A stretch of 64,000 nucleotides of DNA from CBINFS01 sp966250015 (GTDB lineage Bacteria > Bacteroidota > Rhodothermia > Rhodothermales > DASSAV01). How positions within the stretch are numbered: the first letter of the stretch is position 1; the number at the start of each line of letters is the position of its first letter. Location of the stretch: NCBI GenBank assembly GCA_966250015.1, contig CBINFS010000010.1, positions 1 to 64,000 of the forward strand. The letters are read 5' to 3'. The notes under the pieces are model-generated. The model had not been told where the DNA came from and did not search any database. It worked only from the letters and a program-made list of their open reading frames with translations. The position numbers were made by a program, and so were the translations under genes. This document shows positions 27,168-36,495 of this stretch, in pieces.

Positions 27168-27626
27168 ATGCCGGCCGCACTGATACGAGTTGTCGACGTT
27201 TATCCCTACCGTCTGGTGGACGAGAGTAAGCCTGAGTTCCTACTATTGCGGCGGGCAGGCGGCCGGATTTACGCGGGAGAGTGGAGAGTAATCGGCGGCA
27301 AAATCGAAGCGGGTGAATCATCGTGGAAAGCAGCCCTCCGGGAGCTATCAGAGGAGACCGGTTTGGCTCCGGTTCGCTTCTGGAGCATCCCGTCGGTAAA
27401 TGCCTTCTACGAATGGGAGCACGACCGAATCAACCTGATCCCCGCTTTCGCGGCGCAGATCGACGCGGAGCCCGCGCTCAACGAAGAGCACGACGGTTTT
27501 GGATGGTTTGAAGCCACAGTCGCCTTGCAAAGATTGAAATGGCCCGAGCAGCGGCGCCTATTACAGCTCGCTGAACAGATACTATACTCCGGAATCCCAC
27601 CGGAGCTAGTCGTACCACACCGTTAA
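27168..27626 (+). CDS. Nudix hydrolase
   Basis: A 152-residue Nudix pyrophosphohydrolase. The Nudix box reads GGKIEAGESSWKAALREL followed by SEETGL, matching Gx5Ex7REUxEExGU. The start (ALIRVVDVYPYRLVDE) and middle (NAFYEWEHDRINLIPAFAA) resemble Nudix enzymes acting on dNTPs such as dihydroneopterin triphosphate or 8-oxo-nucleotides, but substrate cannot be set. It is divergent from the STAS gene across 160 bases. Confidence 0.9.
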   Translation: MPAALIRVVDVYPYRLVDESKPEFLLLRRAGGRIYAGEWRVIGGKIEAGESSWKAALRELSEETGLAPVRFWSIPSVNAFYEWEHDRINLIPAFAAQIDAEPALNEEHDGFGWFEATVALQRLKWPEQRRLLQLAEQILYSGIPPELVVPHR

Positions 27627-27822
27627 CTTGCTGCCCCTACAAACGGACAGCCACCGTGTTAAAAAAACGACACATAACGCACGGTAAGCGATGGATCTGC
27701 ATTTTATTCTAACGGGACTGCTTTTTGCATCCATTCGAAGCGGCAACGAAAGGCCGTACGCAGCAGAGATAAGCAGCGTACTGAAAGCCAGTAAAAAGAA
27801 CGTGTGGAATAGAGGTTCAGGA

Positions 27823-28278
27823 ATGACGTCAGCAACGGGAGTAAAGCAGGGTAGGAGCCTTGGATTCCTGCTAACACTCCTTTTTTGTGCTGTTTTAACG
27901 ACGGTTACGATCACACCGGCCTATGCCCAGGCGGATCGTGACAGGGCCATTGAAAAAATTGAATCCGCCTTTACGCAGGGCAGTTCTCGCCTGTTACTGG
28001 AAAACGCGGCTGATCGGGTTGAGATAGCCCTGTTTGGAATCAGCACCGTTTACAGCAAAGGCCAGTCGAACTATGTGATGCAAGACTTCTTCGAACAGTA
28101 TCCGCCCGGAAGATTTTCCATCACGGATTCAAAAGCGACGAACGGAAGTTTATTTCTTTCATGTACTTACTGGCCGGAACCGGGAAATGGTCCGTTGCAA
28201 ATCGTACTCAGGTTACGCGACCGAGGCAACGTATGGGAATTGCGGGACATACGCGTCGATTCCCGTCCGAAAAATTGA
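27823..28278 (+). CDS. DUF4783-like exported protein
   Basis: A 151-residue protein with signal peptide (LGFLLTLLFCAVLTTVTITP, cleavage near AYAQA). The mature part reads KIESAFTQGSSRLLLENAAD, VYSKGQSNYVMQDFFEQYPP and LRDRGNVWELRDIRV, the pattern of DUF4783, an NTF2-like family found mainly in Bacteroidota. I start at 27823; the open frame begins at 27691. Function is unknown. It is 73 bases before the giant histidine kinase and may be cotranscribed with it. Confidence 0.75.
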   Translation: MTSATGVKQGRSLGFLLTLLFCAVLTTVTITPAYAQADRDRAIEKIESAFTQGSSRLLLENAADRVEIALFGISTVYSKGQSNYVMQDFFEQYPPGRFSITDSKATNGSLFLSCTYWPEPGNGPLQIVLRLRDRGNVWELRDIRVDSRPKN

Positions 28279-28351
28279 AGCCGTCGCCGATGACGAGGCG
28301 GTGTAGGGGCGGCCAGTCCGGCGACGATCGCATGCACGGTTAACCGCCAGT

Positions 28352-31300
28352 ATGAAACGTCTTCCCTTCATATCCCTTCTGCATCGGCCGCATTTCAGGT
28401 GGTGGACGCCCTACGCCGCTGCCTCTCTGGTTCTGGTCGTTCTGTTCCTCATAAGCTGGGGAGTGCGGGAGCAGAACGTCGCCGAAGTCAAAGCGTCCGA
28501 CCGGAACGTCCAGGACGAAGCCGTTGCCCACGCGCTTGCGACGATCGAAAGTGACTTTTCGAACCTTCAGGAGGAGATGCTTGGCAAAGCCAGAGCGCTC
28601 GCTGAATCTCCGACAATCGTTGAAGGCCTGGCAAACTATCAGGCGTCCGGCCGCACCCTGAATGAAACGCTCGTCGACGCACTACAGACGGTCCCACTGA
28701 AAGACCTTCAGGCCATTGAGATATACGACCGGATCCCGCGTCTCGTAGCATGGCGAGGATTTAGCATGCCCCTCGATCCAGCGCCGGACGGTCCCCGTTT
28801 TCTCGAAAGCTACCAGACCAGTGTGGCAGAAGACGGGAATATCCGTAAGGCGCTCGTCGTGTGGTGGCCGGTGCGAAAAGGCGGCACCGTGCTGGGCGCC
28901 GTCCGGGTGATGGAGCTCGTCAGCTTTGTGGCGCCGGTTCAGAACAGCTACCTCCACAGCTTCAACCTGTCGGAAACCTGGACCAACAAGGTTGGGCTCC
29001 TGGTGGAGGCCCAGCTTGGCTCTCTCCCTGCGGCTTCCTTCATGGAACAGGGACAGGCACGCCTGTTGCAAGGAATCGACGGCACCGTCCTGGGCCGCGT
29101 GGTCGTTCAGCCGCCCTCACGCGAAGACCTCATCCAGCGTGCCTCTTCACAAGCGGGCAACCTGATGGCGCTCTGGGGGATGCTGCTGCTCTTCTGCATT
29201 TCTGCCTGGACGTGGCGCTGGTACACCAGGGGCGCAAGGGATTCGGTTTCTCTGTCCCGAACGTGGCTCCGTTTCCTCGTTCCTGCCGCCGTGTGGTGGA
29301 GTGTCCGATTCATTTTTCTCGAATACAGTATTCCCGCACGGTGGCAACCCGGTAAAGCGCCGCTCGCTCCCCTCTTCGATCCCACACACCTTGCCTCAAC
29401 CGTTGGATTCGGGCTGCTTCGATCGACCGGCGACCTGTTCATCACGGCGCTTTTTGCCCTGATCTTCGCCGCGGCCCTTCTCCACCCGGCTTCACGCTAC
29501 CGGGAACCGGCACAGAACTTCATCGCCCGTTTTCGGTCCGGCGAGGGCGAACGTGCGCGTCTGTCGTCGACCGTCGTCTTCTACCTTACCGTCGCCGCGT
29601 CCTTTCTGATAATGGCCTTGCTGATCCTAGCAGCGGCAAGCGTGACCCATCATGCCGTTCTGGACAGCACACACGATTACCTCGCCCGATCAGGTCTTTT
29701 CCCCGACCAGCACGAGCGGCTCATCGTGGTCGTTTTTTGCGCCCAATTGCTTTTGATGCTTGCCGTCCTGCTGGACGCCGTCGCTGTGGCCTGGGTAGCC
29801 CTGTCCGTGCTCTCACGATTCCCTCTCCCCAATCGCTCCGCCTGGGTCGTTGCACTGGGTATAATCCTGGCAGGCGGTCTTTCGCTGAGCCTGCTTTTCC
29901 TGATCACCAATCCCGGGCGTATGCTCCCATGGTCGGTTGCGGCTCTGTTTCTCGTGATAGCGACGGGCATGGCGTTGTACAGCATTCTCCAGGAGGGGCA
30001 TGGCTTCGAGCTACTCTCACTCCGCGGCGTCTTGCTTTCGATTTTTCTGCTTTCGCTCCTTCTTTACCCGCTTTTTTATGGCGGGATGGATGCGAAGCGT
30101 CGAATGCAGATGATCGACGCCGTCGAGACGTTCGACGTGGGCCGCGATCCTCGCGTGATTTTCTCCATCGAACAGGTTCTTTCATCGGCCCGGGCATCGG
30201 AGGAAATCCACGAGGCCTTCGTGTCGGAAAGTGGTGTCACTCGGGAACAGGTGGATTCACTCGCCCGCGAGCTGTTGCGAGGGTCGCTGCTCACCTCGCT
30301 GGGCCCGTACGACGTGAGCCTTTCCCTGATGAGCAATGAAGGCAACGTACTCGGGCGGCACTATGAAGGAGAACAGACACAGGGACAGGCGACACTCGAC
30401 GCAAACGATTTGATCCTGTTCGGCACGCTCCGGGAGATGTACGCGGAAACCCAAAGCACCGACCCGCTGGTCGAGCCCTTGACTGGCAGGGTTGAGCGAG
30501 AGCGCGTACAGTATGCCGGCATCGCCCCCTTATTTGCACAAACGAACCCCGAACCAATCGGGTGGGTCATCATCCGAGCGGAACCGCAAACCCGGTTTGC
30601 TTCGAACGAGACACCCTTCCCCCGTGTTCTGTTACCGGCCGGCTACTTCGGGAACCTTCACGCCAGCCTGTCGCTGGCTCACTTCAGAAACGAAGTGCTG
30701 GTTCGAAGCTTCGGACGTGAGTTTGGCCGTTACCGGCTCGCTGAAAGCGTGCTTCAGGAGCTCATGACCCGACAGGAGCTCTGGAAAGAGGAAGAGTTCG
30801 AGGGTAGCCGATTCCTCACGTATTATCGCCGGCAGGATAGTGTATTGCCGAGCGCCCGGTTCATCTCGCCTCCGTCGGGCGCATCGATCATCGCGGTTCG
30901 GGCGCCCGACCTGAACATATTCGACCACCTCTACTTTCTCCTGCGTCTGACCGTAGCCGGGCTATTCATCGGCGCTCCGGTCTACCTCATCGGCATTTTC
31001 ATCCGGCGGAAAGTCGGCTTGCTCCCGGCGCCGCGTATCCGGTTCAGGGATCGCGTTTTGAACGCGTTCCTCGCTGTGGGCATCATTTCCATTGCCATCG
31101 TCGGCGTCGTCGGTGAGGAGGTAGTTACCGGTGGCACCGAGGGGACCGTCCGAAACTGGCTGCGACAGCACCTCGAGCGTGTCGAGGAAACGCTTGCCCT
31201 CGAAGCAAAAGGCGAGGAGCTACCCTACCACGTACTGCGCCGCACGCACGTCGATTCACTCGCTGCACGAGTCGGCCTCGACATCAATATTTATAAAGGG

Positions 31301-32527
31301 TATCAGCTCGTTCAGTCGAGCCGCCCGCAGCTGGTACGGGACCGGCTGATCGACGAGCGTTTACCGATCGAAGCGTACGACGCGCTCTATTTCGACGGGC
31401 AGCGGTTCGTCGTTACGGACGAAGCGGTCGGCGCCTTCCGGTACAAAGCGGGCTACCGGGCTATTCTCGACGAAGAAGGCGGGCCGGGGTACATCCTGTC
31501 CGTCCCAACCCTTCCCGAACAGGAACGAATCGAGGAAGAGCAGGCGCGGATGCTGGCCTACCTTTTTGGCGCGCTGCTTCTTCTGGTCCTGGCGGTGATG
31601 CTGACGGCTTCCCTGCTGGCCAGCGCCCTGGCTCGCCCCATCGGCCGTCTCCGCGCCGGTCTCGAAGCCGTCGCCAAGGGAGAGTTCGAACGGACGATCC
31701 CCGTATCGACACGCGACGAGATCGGCGAGCTGGTCCAGACCTTCAACTCGATGCAGCAGCAGCTCGCGGAGAGCCGGCGGATACTCGCCCAGCAGGAGCG
31801 CCAGCTCGCCTGGCGCGAGATGGCCCGGCAGGTCGCTCACGAAATCAAAAACCCGTTGACGCCGATGAAGCTCTCCGTCCAACACCTGCGCAGGACGTAC
31901 GACACCCTCGGCATGTCGGGCAACGGCGTCGACGACGCCCGTTCGTCGAAATTCAGCGGCATCTTCGATCGGATAACAGGCACCCTCATGGAGCAAATCG
32001 ATTCGCTGGCGCGGATCGCCAACGAGTTCCATTCGTTTGCCCGGATGCCAAGCCGGGTCCTCGAGCGCCTCGATTTGAACCACGTGGTCGAAGAGGCCGT
32101 CGCTCTGATGCAGGCAGACACCGACGTCGTGATAACCGCCACGCTTTCACCCAAGCCCCTCATCGTCGAAGCGGACCACGAAGAGCTGCGCCGGACCTTC
32201 ATCAACCTGATCAAAAACGCGATCGAATCGATACCCGAGGAAGTCAAAGGCCGCGTCTGGGTCCGAACCGAACATCAGGCATCCCAGGATGACGGGCCCT
32301 GCTGGGCACTGGCTTCCGTCCAGGATAACGGCTCCGGCGTTCCTGTGGAGCTAAGAGACAGGCTCTTCGAACCCAATTTTTCCACCAAAACCAGCGGAAC
32401 GGGGCTTGGTCTCGCCATCGCACGAAAGTGCATCGAAGACCTGAAGGGTGAAATCAGCTTCGACACGGTCGAAGGCGAAGGGACGACTTTCCGCGTCCGC
32501 CTTCCCCTGGTCAAGGAGAATGATTGA
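28352..32527 (+). CDS. NtrY-like sensor histidine kinase with about twelve membrane spans
   Basis: A 1391-residue membrane kinase. After one N-terminal span (about 18-38) comes an extracytoplasmic domain, then a cluster of about eight spans between 270 and 560, a second large extracytoplasmic domain (about 570-850), two or three more spans, another short periplasmic part and a last span leading into HAMP (RPIGRLRAGLEAVAKGEFER). The cytoplasmic kinase has HisKA motif REMARQVAHEIKNPLTPMKL with His1163, N box INLIKNAIESIP, VQDNGSGVP and GTGLGLAIARK. The kinase half is like NtrY. No response regulator is adjacent; NtrY-type kinases usually pair with an NtrC-type regulator, absent here. Confidence 0.9.
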   Translation: MKRLPFISLLHRPHFRWWTPYAAASLVLVVLFLISWGVREQNVAEVKASDRNVQDEAVAHALATIESDFSNLQEEMLGKARALAESPTIVEGLANYQASGRTLNETLVDALQTVPLKDLQAIEIYDRIPRLVAWRGFSMPLDPAPDGPRFLESYQTSVAEDGNIRKALVVWWPVRKGGTVLGAVRVMELVSFVAPVQNSYLHSFNLSETWTNKVGLLVEAQLGSLPAASFMEQGQARLLQGIDGTVLGRVVVQPPSREDLIQRASSQAGNLMALWGMLLLFCISAWTWRWYTRGARDSVSLSRTWLRFLVPAAVWWSVRFIFLEYSIPARWQPGKAPLAPLFDPTHLASTVGFGLLRSTGDLFITALFALIFAAALLHPASRYREPAQNFIARFRSGEGERARLSSTVVFYLTVAASFLIMALLILAAASVTHHAVLDSTHDYLARSGLFPDQHERLIVVVFCAQLLLMLAVLLDAVAVAWVALSVLSRFPLPNRSAWVVALGIILAGGLSLSLLFLITNPGRMLPWSVAALFLVIATGMALYSILQEGHGFELLSLRGVLLSIFLLSLLLYPLFYGGMDAKRRMQMIDAVETFDVGRDPRVIFSIEQVLSSARASEEIHEAFVSESGVTREQVDSLARELLRGSLLTSLGPYDVSLSLMSNEGNVLGRHYEGEQTQGQATLDANDLILFGTLREMYAETQSTDPLVEPLTGRVERERVQYAGIAPLFAQTNPEPIGWVIIRAEPQTRFASNETPFPRVLLPAGYFGNLHASLSLAHFRNEVLVRSFGREFGRYRLAESVLQELMTRQELWKEEEFEGSRFLTYYRRQDSVLPSARFISPPSGASIIAVRAPDLNIFDHLYFLLRLTVAGLFIGAPVYLIGIFIRRKVGLLPAPRIRFRDRVLNAFLAVGIISIAIVGVVGEEVVTGGTEGTVRNWLRQHLERVEETLALEAKGEELPYHVLRRTHVDSLAARVGLDINIYKGYQLVQSSRPQLVRDRLIDERLPIEAYDALYFDGQRFVVTDEAVGAFRYKAGYRAILDEEGGPGYILSVPTLPEQERIEEEQARMLAYLFGALLLLVLAVMLTASLLASALARPIGRLRAGLEAVAKGEFERTIPVSTRDEIGELVQTFNSMQQQLAESRRILAQQERQLAWREMARQVAHEIKNPLTPMKLSVQHLRRTYDTLGMSGNGVDDARSSKFSGIFDRITGTLMEQIDSLARIANEFHSFARMPSRVLERLDLNHVVEEAVALMQADTDVVITATLSPKPLIVEADHEELRRTFINLIKNAIESIPEEVKGRVWVRTEHQASQDDGPCWALASVQDNGSGVPVELRDRLFEPNFSTKTSGTGLGLAIARKCIEDLKGEISFDTVEGEGTTFRVRLPLVKEND

Positions 32528-32542
32528 CGCCGAACGTGAGGT

Positions 32543-32998
32543 TTATCCCCGTTTTTCAGCCAGTTTCCTGCGGCGGTACGCACCGATGATCAGGTGGGCA
32601 GGCACCGCCAGCATGAAAAGGACTACCGACGCCATGTGAACGAGGTCCCACGCCGGCTCGGACGTCTCCCGAATCAAAACGGCGTTCGTCAGCACCAGAC
32701 CCGAAAGAGCAATTCCCAGCGTCGCCAGCACCCCGGTGTAACCAAGCGCCCGAACGAGGAGCGTGCTTCTGTCGCGGTGCGTGCGCCAGTGCCTGAACTG
32801 AAAGATTAACAGGAAGAGACTGAGGGAGATACCCAAAACGGCGTGCGACAAAACTTCGCTGCGCGCTTCGTCTCCCATCGGCATGAGGTATATGGCCAGG
32901 CCCGACATTGCTTCGTAAAGCAAAAGGCCGGCAGCTAGCACCTTCACCAGCGCCGGCCAGGCTTTGGCCTTTGGAACCTCAGAAACTACGGTATCCAT
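32543..32998 (-). CDS. Four-span membrane protein with conserved-looking histidines
   Basis: A 151-residue integral membrane protein with four predicted spans (about 17-38, 49-67, 82-103, 118-140). Histidines sit inside or at the ends of helices (LSHAVLGIS, FRHWRTH, LVHMASVVLF, PAHLIIG), a layout that resembles small b-type cytochrome or DUF4405-like four-helix proteins. Haem binding is therefore possible but unproven. It is the last gene of a minus-strand run behind a periplasmic binding protein (33-base gap) in a region rich in CxxCH proteins. Confidence 0.6.
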   Translation of the reverse strand: MDTVVSEVPKAKAWPALVKVLAAGLLLYEAMSGLAIYLMPMGDEARSEVLSHAVLGISLSLFLLIFQFRHWRTHRDRSTLLVRALGYTGVLATLGIALSGLVLTNAVLIRETSEPAWDLVHMASVVLFMLAVPAHLIIGAYRRRKLAEKRG

Positions 32999-33031
32999 TG
33001 GTCCATTAGACGCAATAAGCGTCCTGCATAC

Positions 33032-34141
33032 TTATTTACTGACTTTAAAAAGTTCGACTTCGCCAATACGGTTGCCTTTCTCGTCGAACCGGATGGGTCC
33101 CGTCAAAGCGTCCTCGTAGTGCGTTTCGGCCAGGTGGTCTCGAATCCTGAATCGATCCAGCCCGGCGCTCCGGATGGCTCGTACTGCCACCATTACTGCA
33201 TCGTACCCGTAAGCTGCCGCCGGCCTTGGTGGGACGCCATATTTTTGCTCGAAGGTCTTCCGGAACCACTCCCCCTTCTCCGTTCCAACGTAACCGGGTT
33301 TGACTACCCAGACGGGCGATTCGTCCGTAGCGGCAGCTCGCACGAACCGGTCGTCGCTGAGCAGAAGCGGGCCGTATACCGGCACCGTAACGCCAGTCCC
33401 GCGGAGGTCTCGTAGGAAATCAGCCATAGCTGGCGGCAAACCGTACAGCACGACGCCGTCTGGATTCGTCCTTCGTATCTCTCGCAACACCCGCCTCGAA
33501 TCCTCTTCTTTCAGGTTGTGCCGGGCCAGGACCTGAAGCCCTCCTCGCGTTGCCGTTTTGACGAATTCGGTCCGCCCCAACCGGCCGTCGTAGCTCCCGT
33601 CTTCGACCGTAACGAGGGTGCGAGCGCCACTGCGTTTGATGGCGGCAACGATCGCTTCCGTTTGCCTTACATCATCTGGATTGGCACGGAAGAAATAGGT
33701 TATCCCGGCTTCAGCGAGCGTCGGATCGCCGACCCAGAACGTGATGTAGGGCGTGTGCCGCTTATTGATGACCTGCTCAACCAGGTGCGCGCTTTCCCCA
33801 TCGAGAGAGCCGAGAACGACCCACACGTCGTCGTTGAGGATGAGCCTGCTCATTTGTGTGATGCCGCCGCCCCACAACCCCTCGTCTGAACGGACAATGA
33901 GATTAAACGGACGTCCGTTGAAGCCCCCCTCCTGATTGGCGTGCTCGACGGCGAGCTCGGCCGCCTGCCTTACCGATCGGCCCATTTCCGTCTCCGGATT
34001 GAGGACCAGTCCTATTCGTACGGAGTCCTCCGGCGCCGCCGTCAGGTCAGGGACCGGCGCAAAGCACAGCATCAGAACCGACAAAACGCAAACACAGCTC
34101 CAACTGGCCCACTTCGACTTCATCACCAAAACTGTGTTCAT
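33032..34141 (-). CDS. Type-I periplasmic binding protein (Leu/Ile/Val-family), orphan B
   Basis: A 369-residue exported protein of the Peripla_BP_6/ANF-receptor fold, with signal peptide (CVCVLSVLMLCFAPVPDLTA). Typical phrases are IGLVLNPETEMGRSVRQAAE, AVEHANQEGGFNGRPFNLIV and AYGYDAVMVAVRAIRSAG. Such proteins deliver branched-chain amino acids or other small ligands to ABC transporters, or act as sensors. No permease or ATPase gene occurs in this window, so it is an orphan. It shares fold and EGGFNGRPF-type motif with orphan A (35156-36484), two genes upstream in the same run, probably an ancient duplication. Confidence 0.88.
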   Translation of the reverse strand: MNTVLVMKSKWASWSCVCVLSVLMLCFAPVPDLTAAPEDSVRIGLVLNPETEMGRSVRQAAELAVEHANQEGGFNGRPFNLIVRSDEGLWGGGITQMSRLILNDDVWVVLGSLDGESAHLVEQVINKRHTPYITFWVGDPTLAEAGITYFFRANPDDVRQTEAIVAAIKRSGARTLVTVEDGSYDGRLGRTEFVKTATRGGLQVLARHNLKEEDSRRVLREIRRTNPDGVVLYGLPPAMADFLRDLRGTGVTVPVYGPLLLSDDRFVRAAATDESPVWVVKPGYVGTEKGEWFRKTFEQKYGVPPRPAAAYGYDAVMVAVRAIRSAGLDRFRIRDHLAETHYEDALTGPIRFDEKGNRIGEVELFKVSK

Positions 34142-34263
34142 AGGAAACCAGGTGTCACGATCCGAACCGGCAAAAACGTTGGGTGGCGAACCCGGATGCT
34201 TTTCAACATCCTGCGCCCGCCACCCGATTAATGGCTTTATCCTTAAGGTACGTTTTGCTTTTG

Positions 34264-35112
34264 TCAGATTGCAGGTTCCAGATGATCGATTTCACGGCCG
34301 ACAGCCTCGGCAATCGGCCCGAGGGTTTTCATCATCTCGTCGAACTCGTCCGGCGATAGCGACTGCGTCGCATCGCTGAGGGCTTCATTCGGTGCACGGT
34401 GGACCTCGACGATCAAACCGTCCGCACCTACTGCGACCGCTGCACGCGCGAGGTGCGGCACCATCCAGGAATATCCTGTGCCGTGGCTCGGGTCGACGAT
34501 GACCGGCAGGTGCGTGCGTCGCTTCAGGATAGGAACGGCGTTAAGGTCGAGCGTATTCCGTGAGGCCGTTTCATACGTGCGTATCCCGCGCTCACAGAGT
34601 ATCACCTCTTGATTACCGCCGCTCAAAATGTACTCGGCCGCGCAGAGAAACTCCTCGATCGTTGCCGACATCCCCCGTTTCAGGAGGACGGGTATCTGGA
34701 GGCGTCCGAGCTCCTCGAGCAACGTGAAGTTTTGCATGTTGCGGGAGCCAACCTGAAGGATGTCCGCGTACCGGCATACAATATCCAGGTGCCGAGCGTC
34801 CATAATCTCCGTCACGACCGGCAGTCCGGTCTCGTCCCTTGCCTCTGCAAGATACTGTAGCCCTTCCTCCTTCAATCCCCTGAAATTGTACGGAGACGTA
34901 CGAGGTTTGTAGGCTCCACCACGCAGAATTCGGGCGCCGCTCCGATGAACCGCATGAGCCGTTTCAAGAATCTGGTCCCTGCTCTCAACGGCGCAGGGAC
35001 CCGCCATGACGACAAGTTGCTTTCCACCGATCTCCACCCCGTTTACGTTCACGACGGTCCCACTCGATTTCCGCGAGCGGTCAAACAACATCGTTGTATC
35101 TTCTACGGGCAT
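34264..35112 (-). CDS. aroF: 3-deoxy-7-phosphoheptulonate (DAHP) synthase, type I-beta
   Basis: First enzyme of the shikimate pathway, joining PEP and erythrose-4-phosphate. The 282 residues contain MAGPCAVESRDQI, RGGAYKPRTSPYNFRG, LLKRGMSATIEEFL and VIVDPSHGTGY, which place it in the AroF/KDO8P-synthase-like class. There is no N-terminal ferredoxin-like or ACT regulatory domain and no chorismate mutase fusion, so it should lack classical feedback sites. Its position between two orphan binding proteins, apart from other aro genes, is odd. Confidence 0.93.
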   Translation of the reverse strand: MPVEDTTMLFDRSRKSSGTVVNVNGVEIGGKQLVVMAGPCAVESRDQILETAHAVHRSGARILRGGAYKPRTSPYNFRGLKEEGLQYLAEARDETGLPVVTEIMDARHLDIVCRYADILQVGSRNMQNFTLLEELGRLQIPVLLKRGMSATIEEFLCAAEYILSGGNQEVILCERGIRTYETASRNTLDLNAVPILKRRTHLPVIVDPSHGTGYSWMVPHLARAAVAVGADGLIVEVHRAPNEALSDATQSLSPDEFDEMMKTLGPIAEAVGREIDHLEPAI

Positions 35113-35155
35113 GGTTCTCCAACCATCAATTTGTACCGGCTTCCGACCGAGTCGG

Positions 35156-36484
35156 TTACCGGTGTGCCGTAAGCTCTATCTTCCAACTTACATCCAGTGG
35201 TGACGGGAAGAAATGGAATTTCCCGTCCCTCAATTCGGCGAGGGCTACCGGGCCCACGTCGTTCCAGGTCTCATCAAACGGGATCTCTCCCGTGATGCCG
35301 TGATAGGTGCCCACCGAGGTCAGGTAATCGCGGATACGGGCTTTGTTGAGGCCGGCAGCACGGATCGCATCGATGATGAGGTTCATGCCGTCGTAAGCGT
35401 GCGTGGCAAACCACTCCGCCTCCTCACCATACCGCTCCCGGTAGATCTGCTCGAAGCGCTCGTGTCCCGGGTTTGGAAGGTCCGGGTTGTACGGGTAGGT
35501 CACGACGAGCCCCTCGGCATCCTTTCCGGCAATCTCCAGAAATTCTTTCTCGACCAGTCGGTCGTTTCCGTATACCGGGAGCGTGATGCCCATGGCACGC
35601 ATCTGCTTCATGATGATACCACCCTCCACGGCATCGGCCCACAACACGATGGCGTCAGCCGACGACTTCTTGATCTTCTCGAGCTGCATCGTGAAGTCCC
35701 GGTCTCCGACGCCGAAGCGTTGTTCGATCAGGATCGGCTTTCCCAGCCGTCGTGCCGCCGCGTTGAACTCACCAATGCCGACGCGGCCGTACCGGTTGTT
35801 CACGCGGAGCACGGCTACGCGCTCGTGTTTCTTCACGTCGTAAACGTACTTCGCCAGGGCGTAGGTCATCTGGCGGTCGTCACCGTTGACCCGAACGTAC
35901 CAGGGAATGCGAGTTTCGGTCAGGGTGGGATCCGTAGAACCGGACGTAACAAACGGAAGATATATCTTCAGAACCACCCGGAGCGCAATGTGCGTGCTCT
36001 GGCCGTCGATCGCGCCCAGAAAAGCCCACACGCCTTCGTCGTTCAGCTCGACGGTCTTATTGCTCGACGTGCCCCAGGCGCCTACGTCGTCGCGGACGAC
36101 CAGCTCGAACGGTATCCCGTTGTATCCCCCTTCCCGGTTGGCGTCTTCAATGGCAAGGATTGCACCCTGGAGCATACGCCGCCCGAGAGGCGCTTCGTAT
36201 GAACCCTCGAGTGGACCTAAAAAACCGATCTTGACGCTTTTCAGGCCCTTCGGGGCTTCTTTGTCCCGACCGGGTCCAAGAAAAGGCTGCTCTTCCGCAA
36301 AAAAGAGCTTGTAATGTCCGTGGAATTGCCGGTACGGCCGTATTTCCGTGGGCGTGGTAGAATATGCCGGGACCTCCTTCTCCTCTGCCTTCTGCCGGGT
36401 CTCCTGGCCGAATGCAGCATTGCTCGAAAACGACAAACTCAGGAATAAAAGCGACAGGAAAAACAAACGATTCAGAGATCTCAT
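35156..36484 (-). CDS. Type-I periplasmic binding protein, orphan A, with N-terminal extension
   Basis: A 442-residue exported protein. Signal peptide LNRLFFLSLLFLSLSFSSNA is followed by an extension of about 60 residues (around YRQFHGHYKLFFAEEQPF) that ordinary Leu/Ile/Val-binding proteins lack. The Peripla_BP_6 core follows: VKIGFLGPLEGSYEAPLGRR, IEDANREGGYNGIPFELVVR, AYDGMNLIIDAIRAAGLNKA. I start at 36484, 11 bases after the RidA stop, because the longer frame opening at 36604 lies inside ridA. No ABC permease is nearby. Sensor or scavenging role possible. Confidence 0.88.
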   Translation of the reverse strand: MRSLNRLFFLSLLFLSLSFSSNAAFGQETRQKAEEKEVPAYSTTPTEIRPYRQFHGHYKLFFAEEQPFLGPGRDKEAPKGLKSVKIGFLGPLEGSYEAPLGRRMLQGAILAIEDANREGGYNGIPFELVVRDDVGAWGTSSNKTVELNDEGVWAFLGAIDGQSTHIALRVVLKIYLPFVTSGSTDPTLTETRIPWYVRVNGDDRQMTYALAKYVYDVKKHERVAVLRVNNRYGRVGIGEFNAAARRLGKPILIEQRFGVGDRDFTMQLEKIKKSSADAIVLWADAVEGGIIMKQMRAMGITLPVYGNDRLVEKEFLEIAGKDAEGLVVTYPYNPDLPNPGHERFEQIYRERYGEEAEWFATHAYDGMNLIIDAIRAAGLNKARIRDYLTSVGTYHGITGEIPFDETWNDVGPVALAELRDGKFHFFPSPLDVSWKIELTAHR

Positions 36485-36495
36485 ATTCTCACCTC

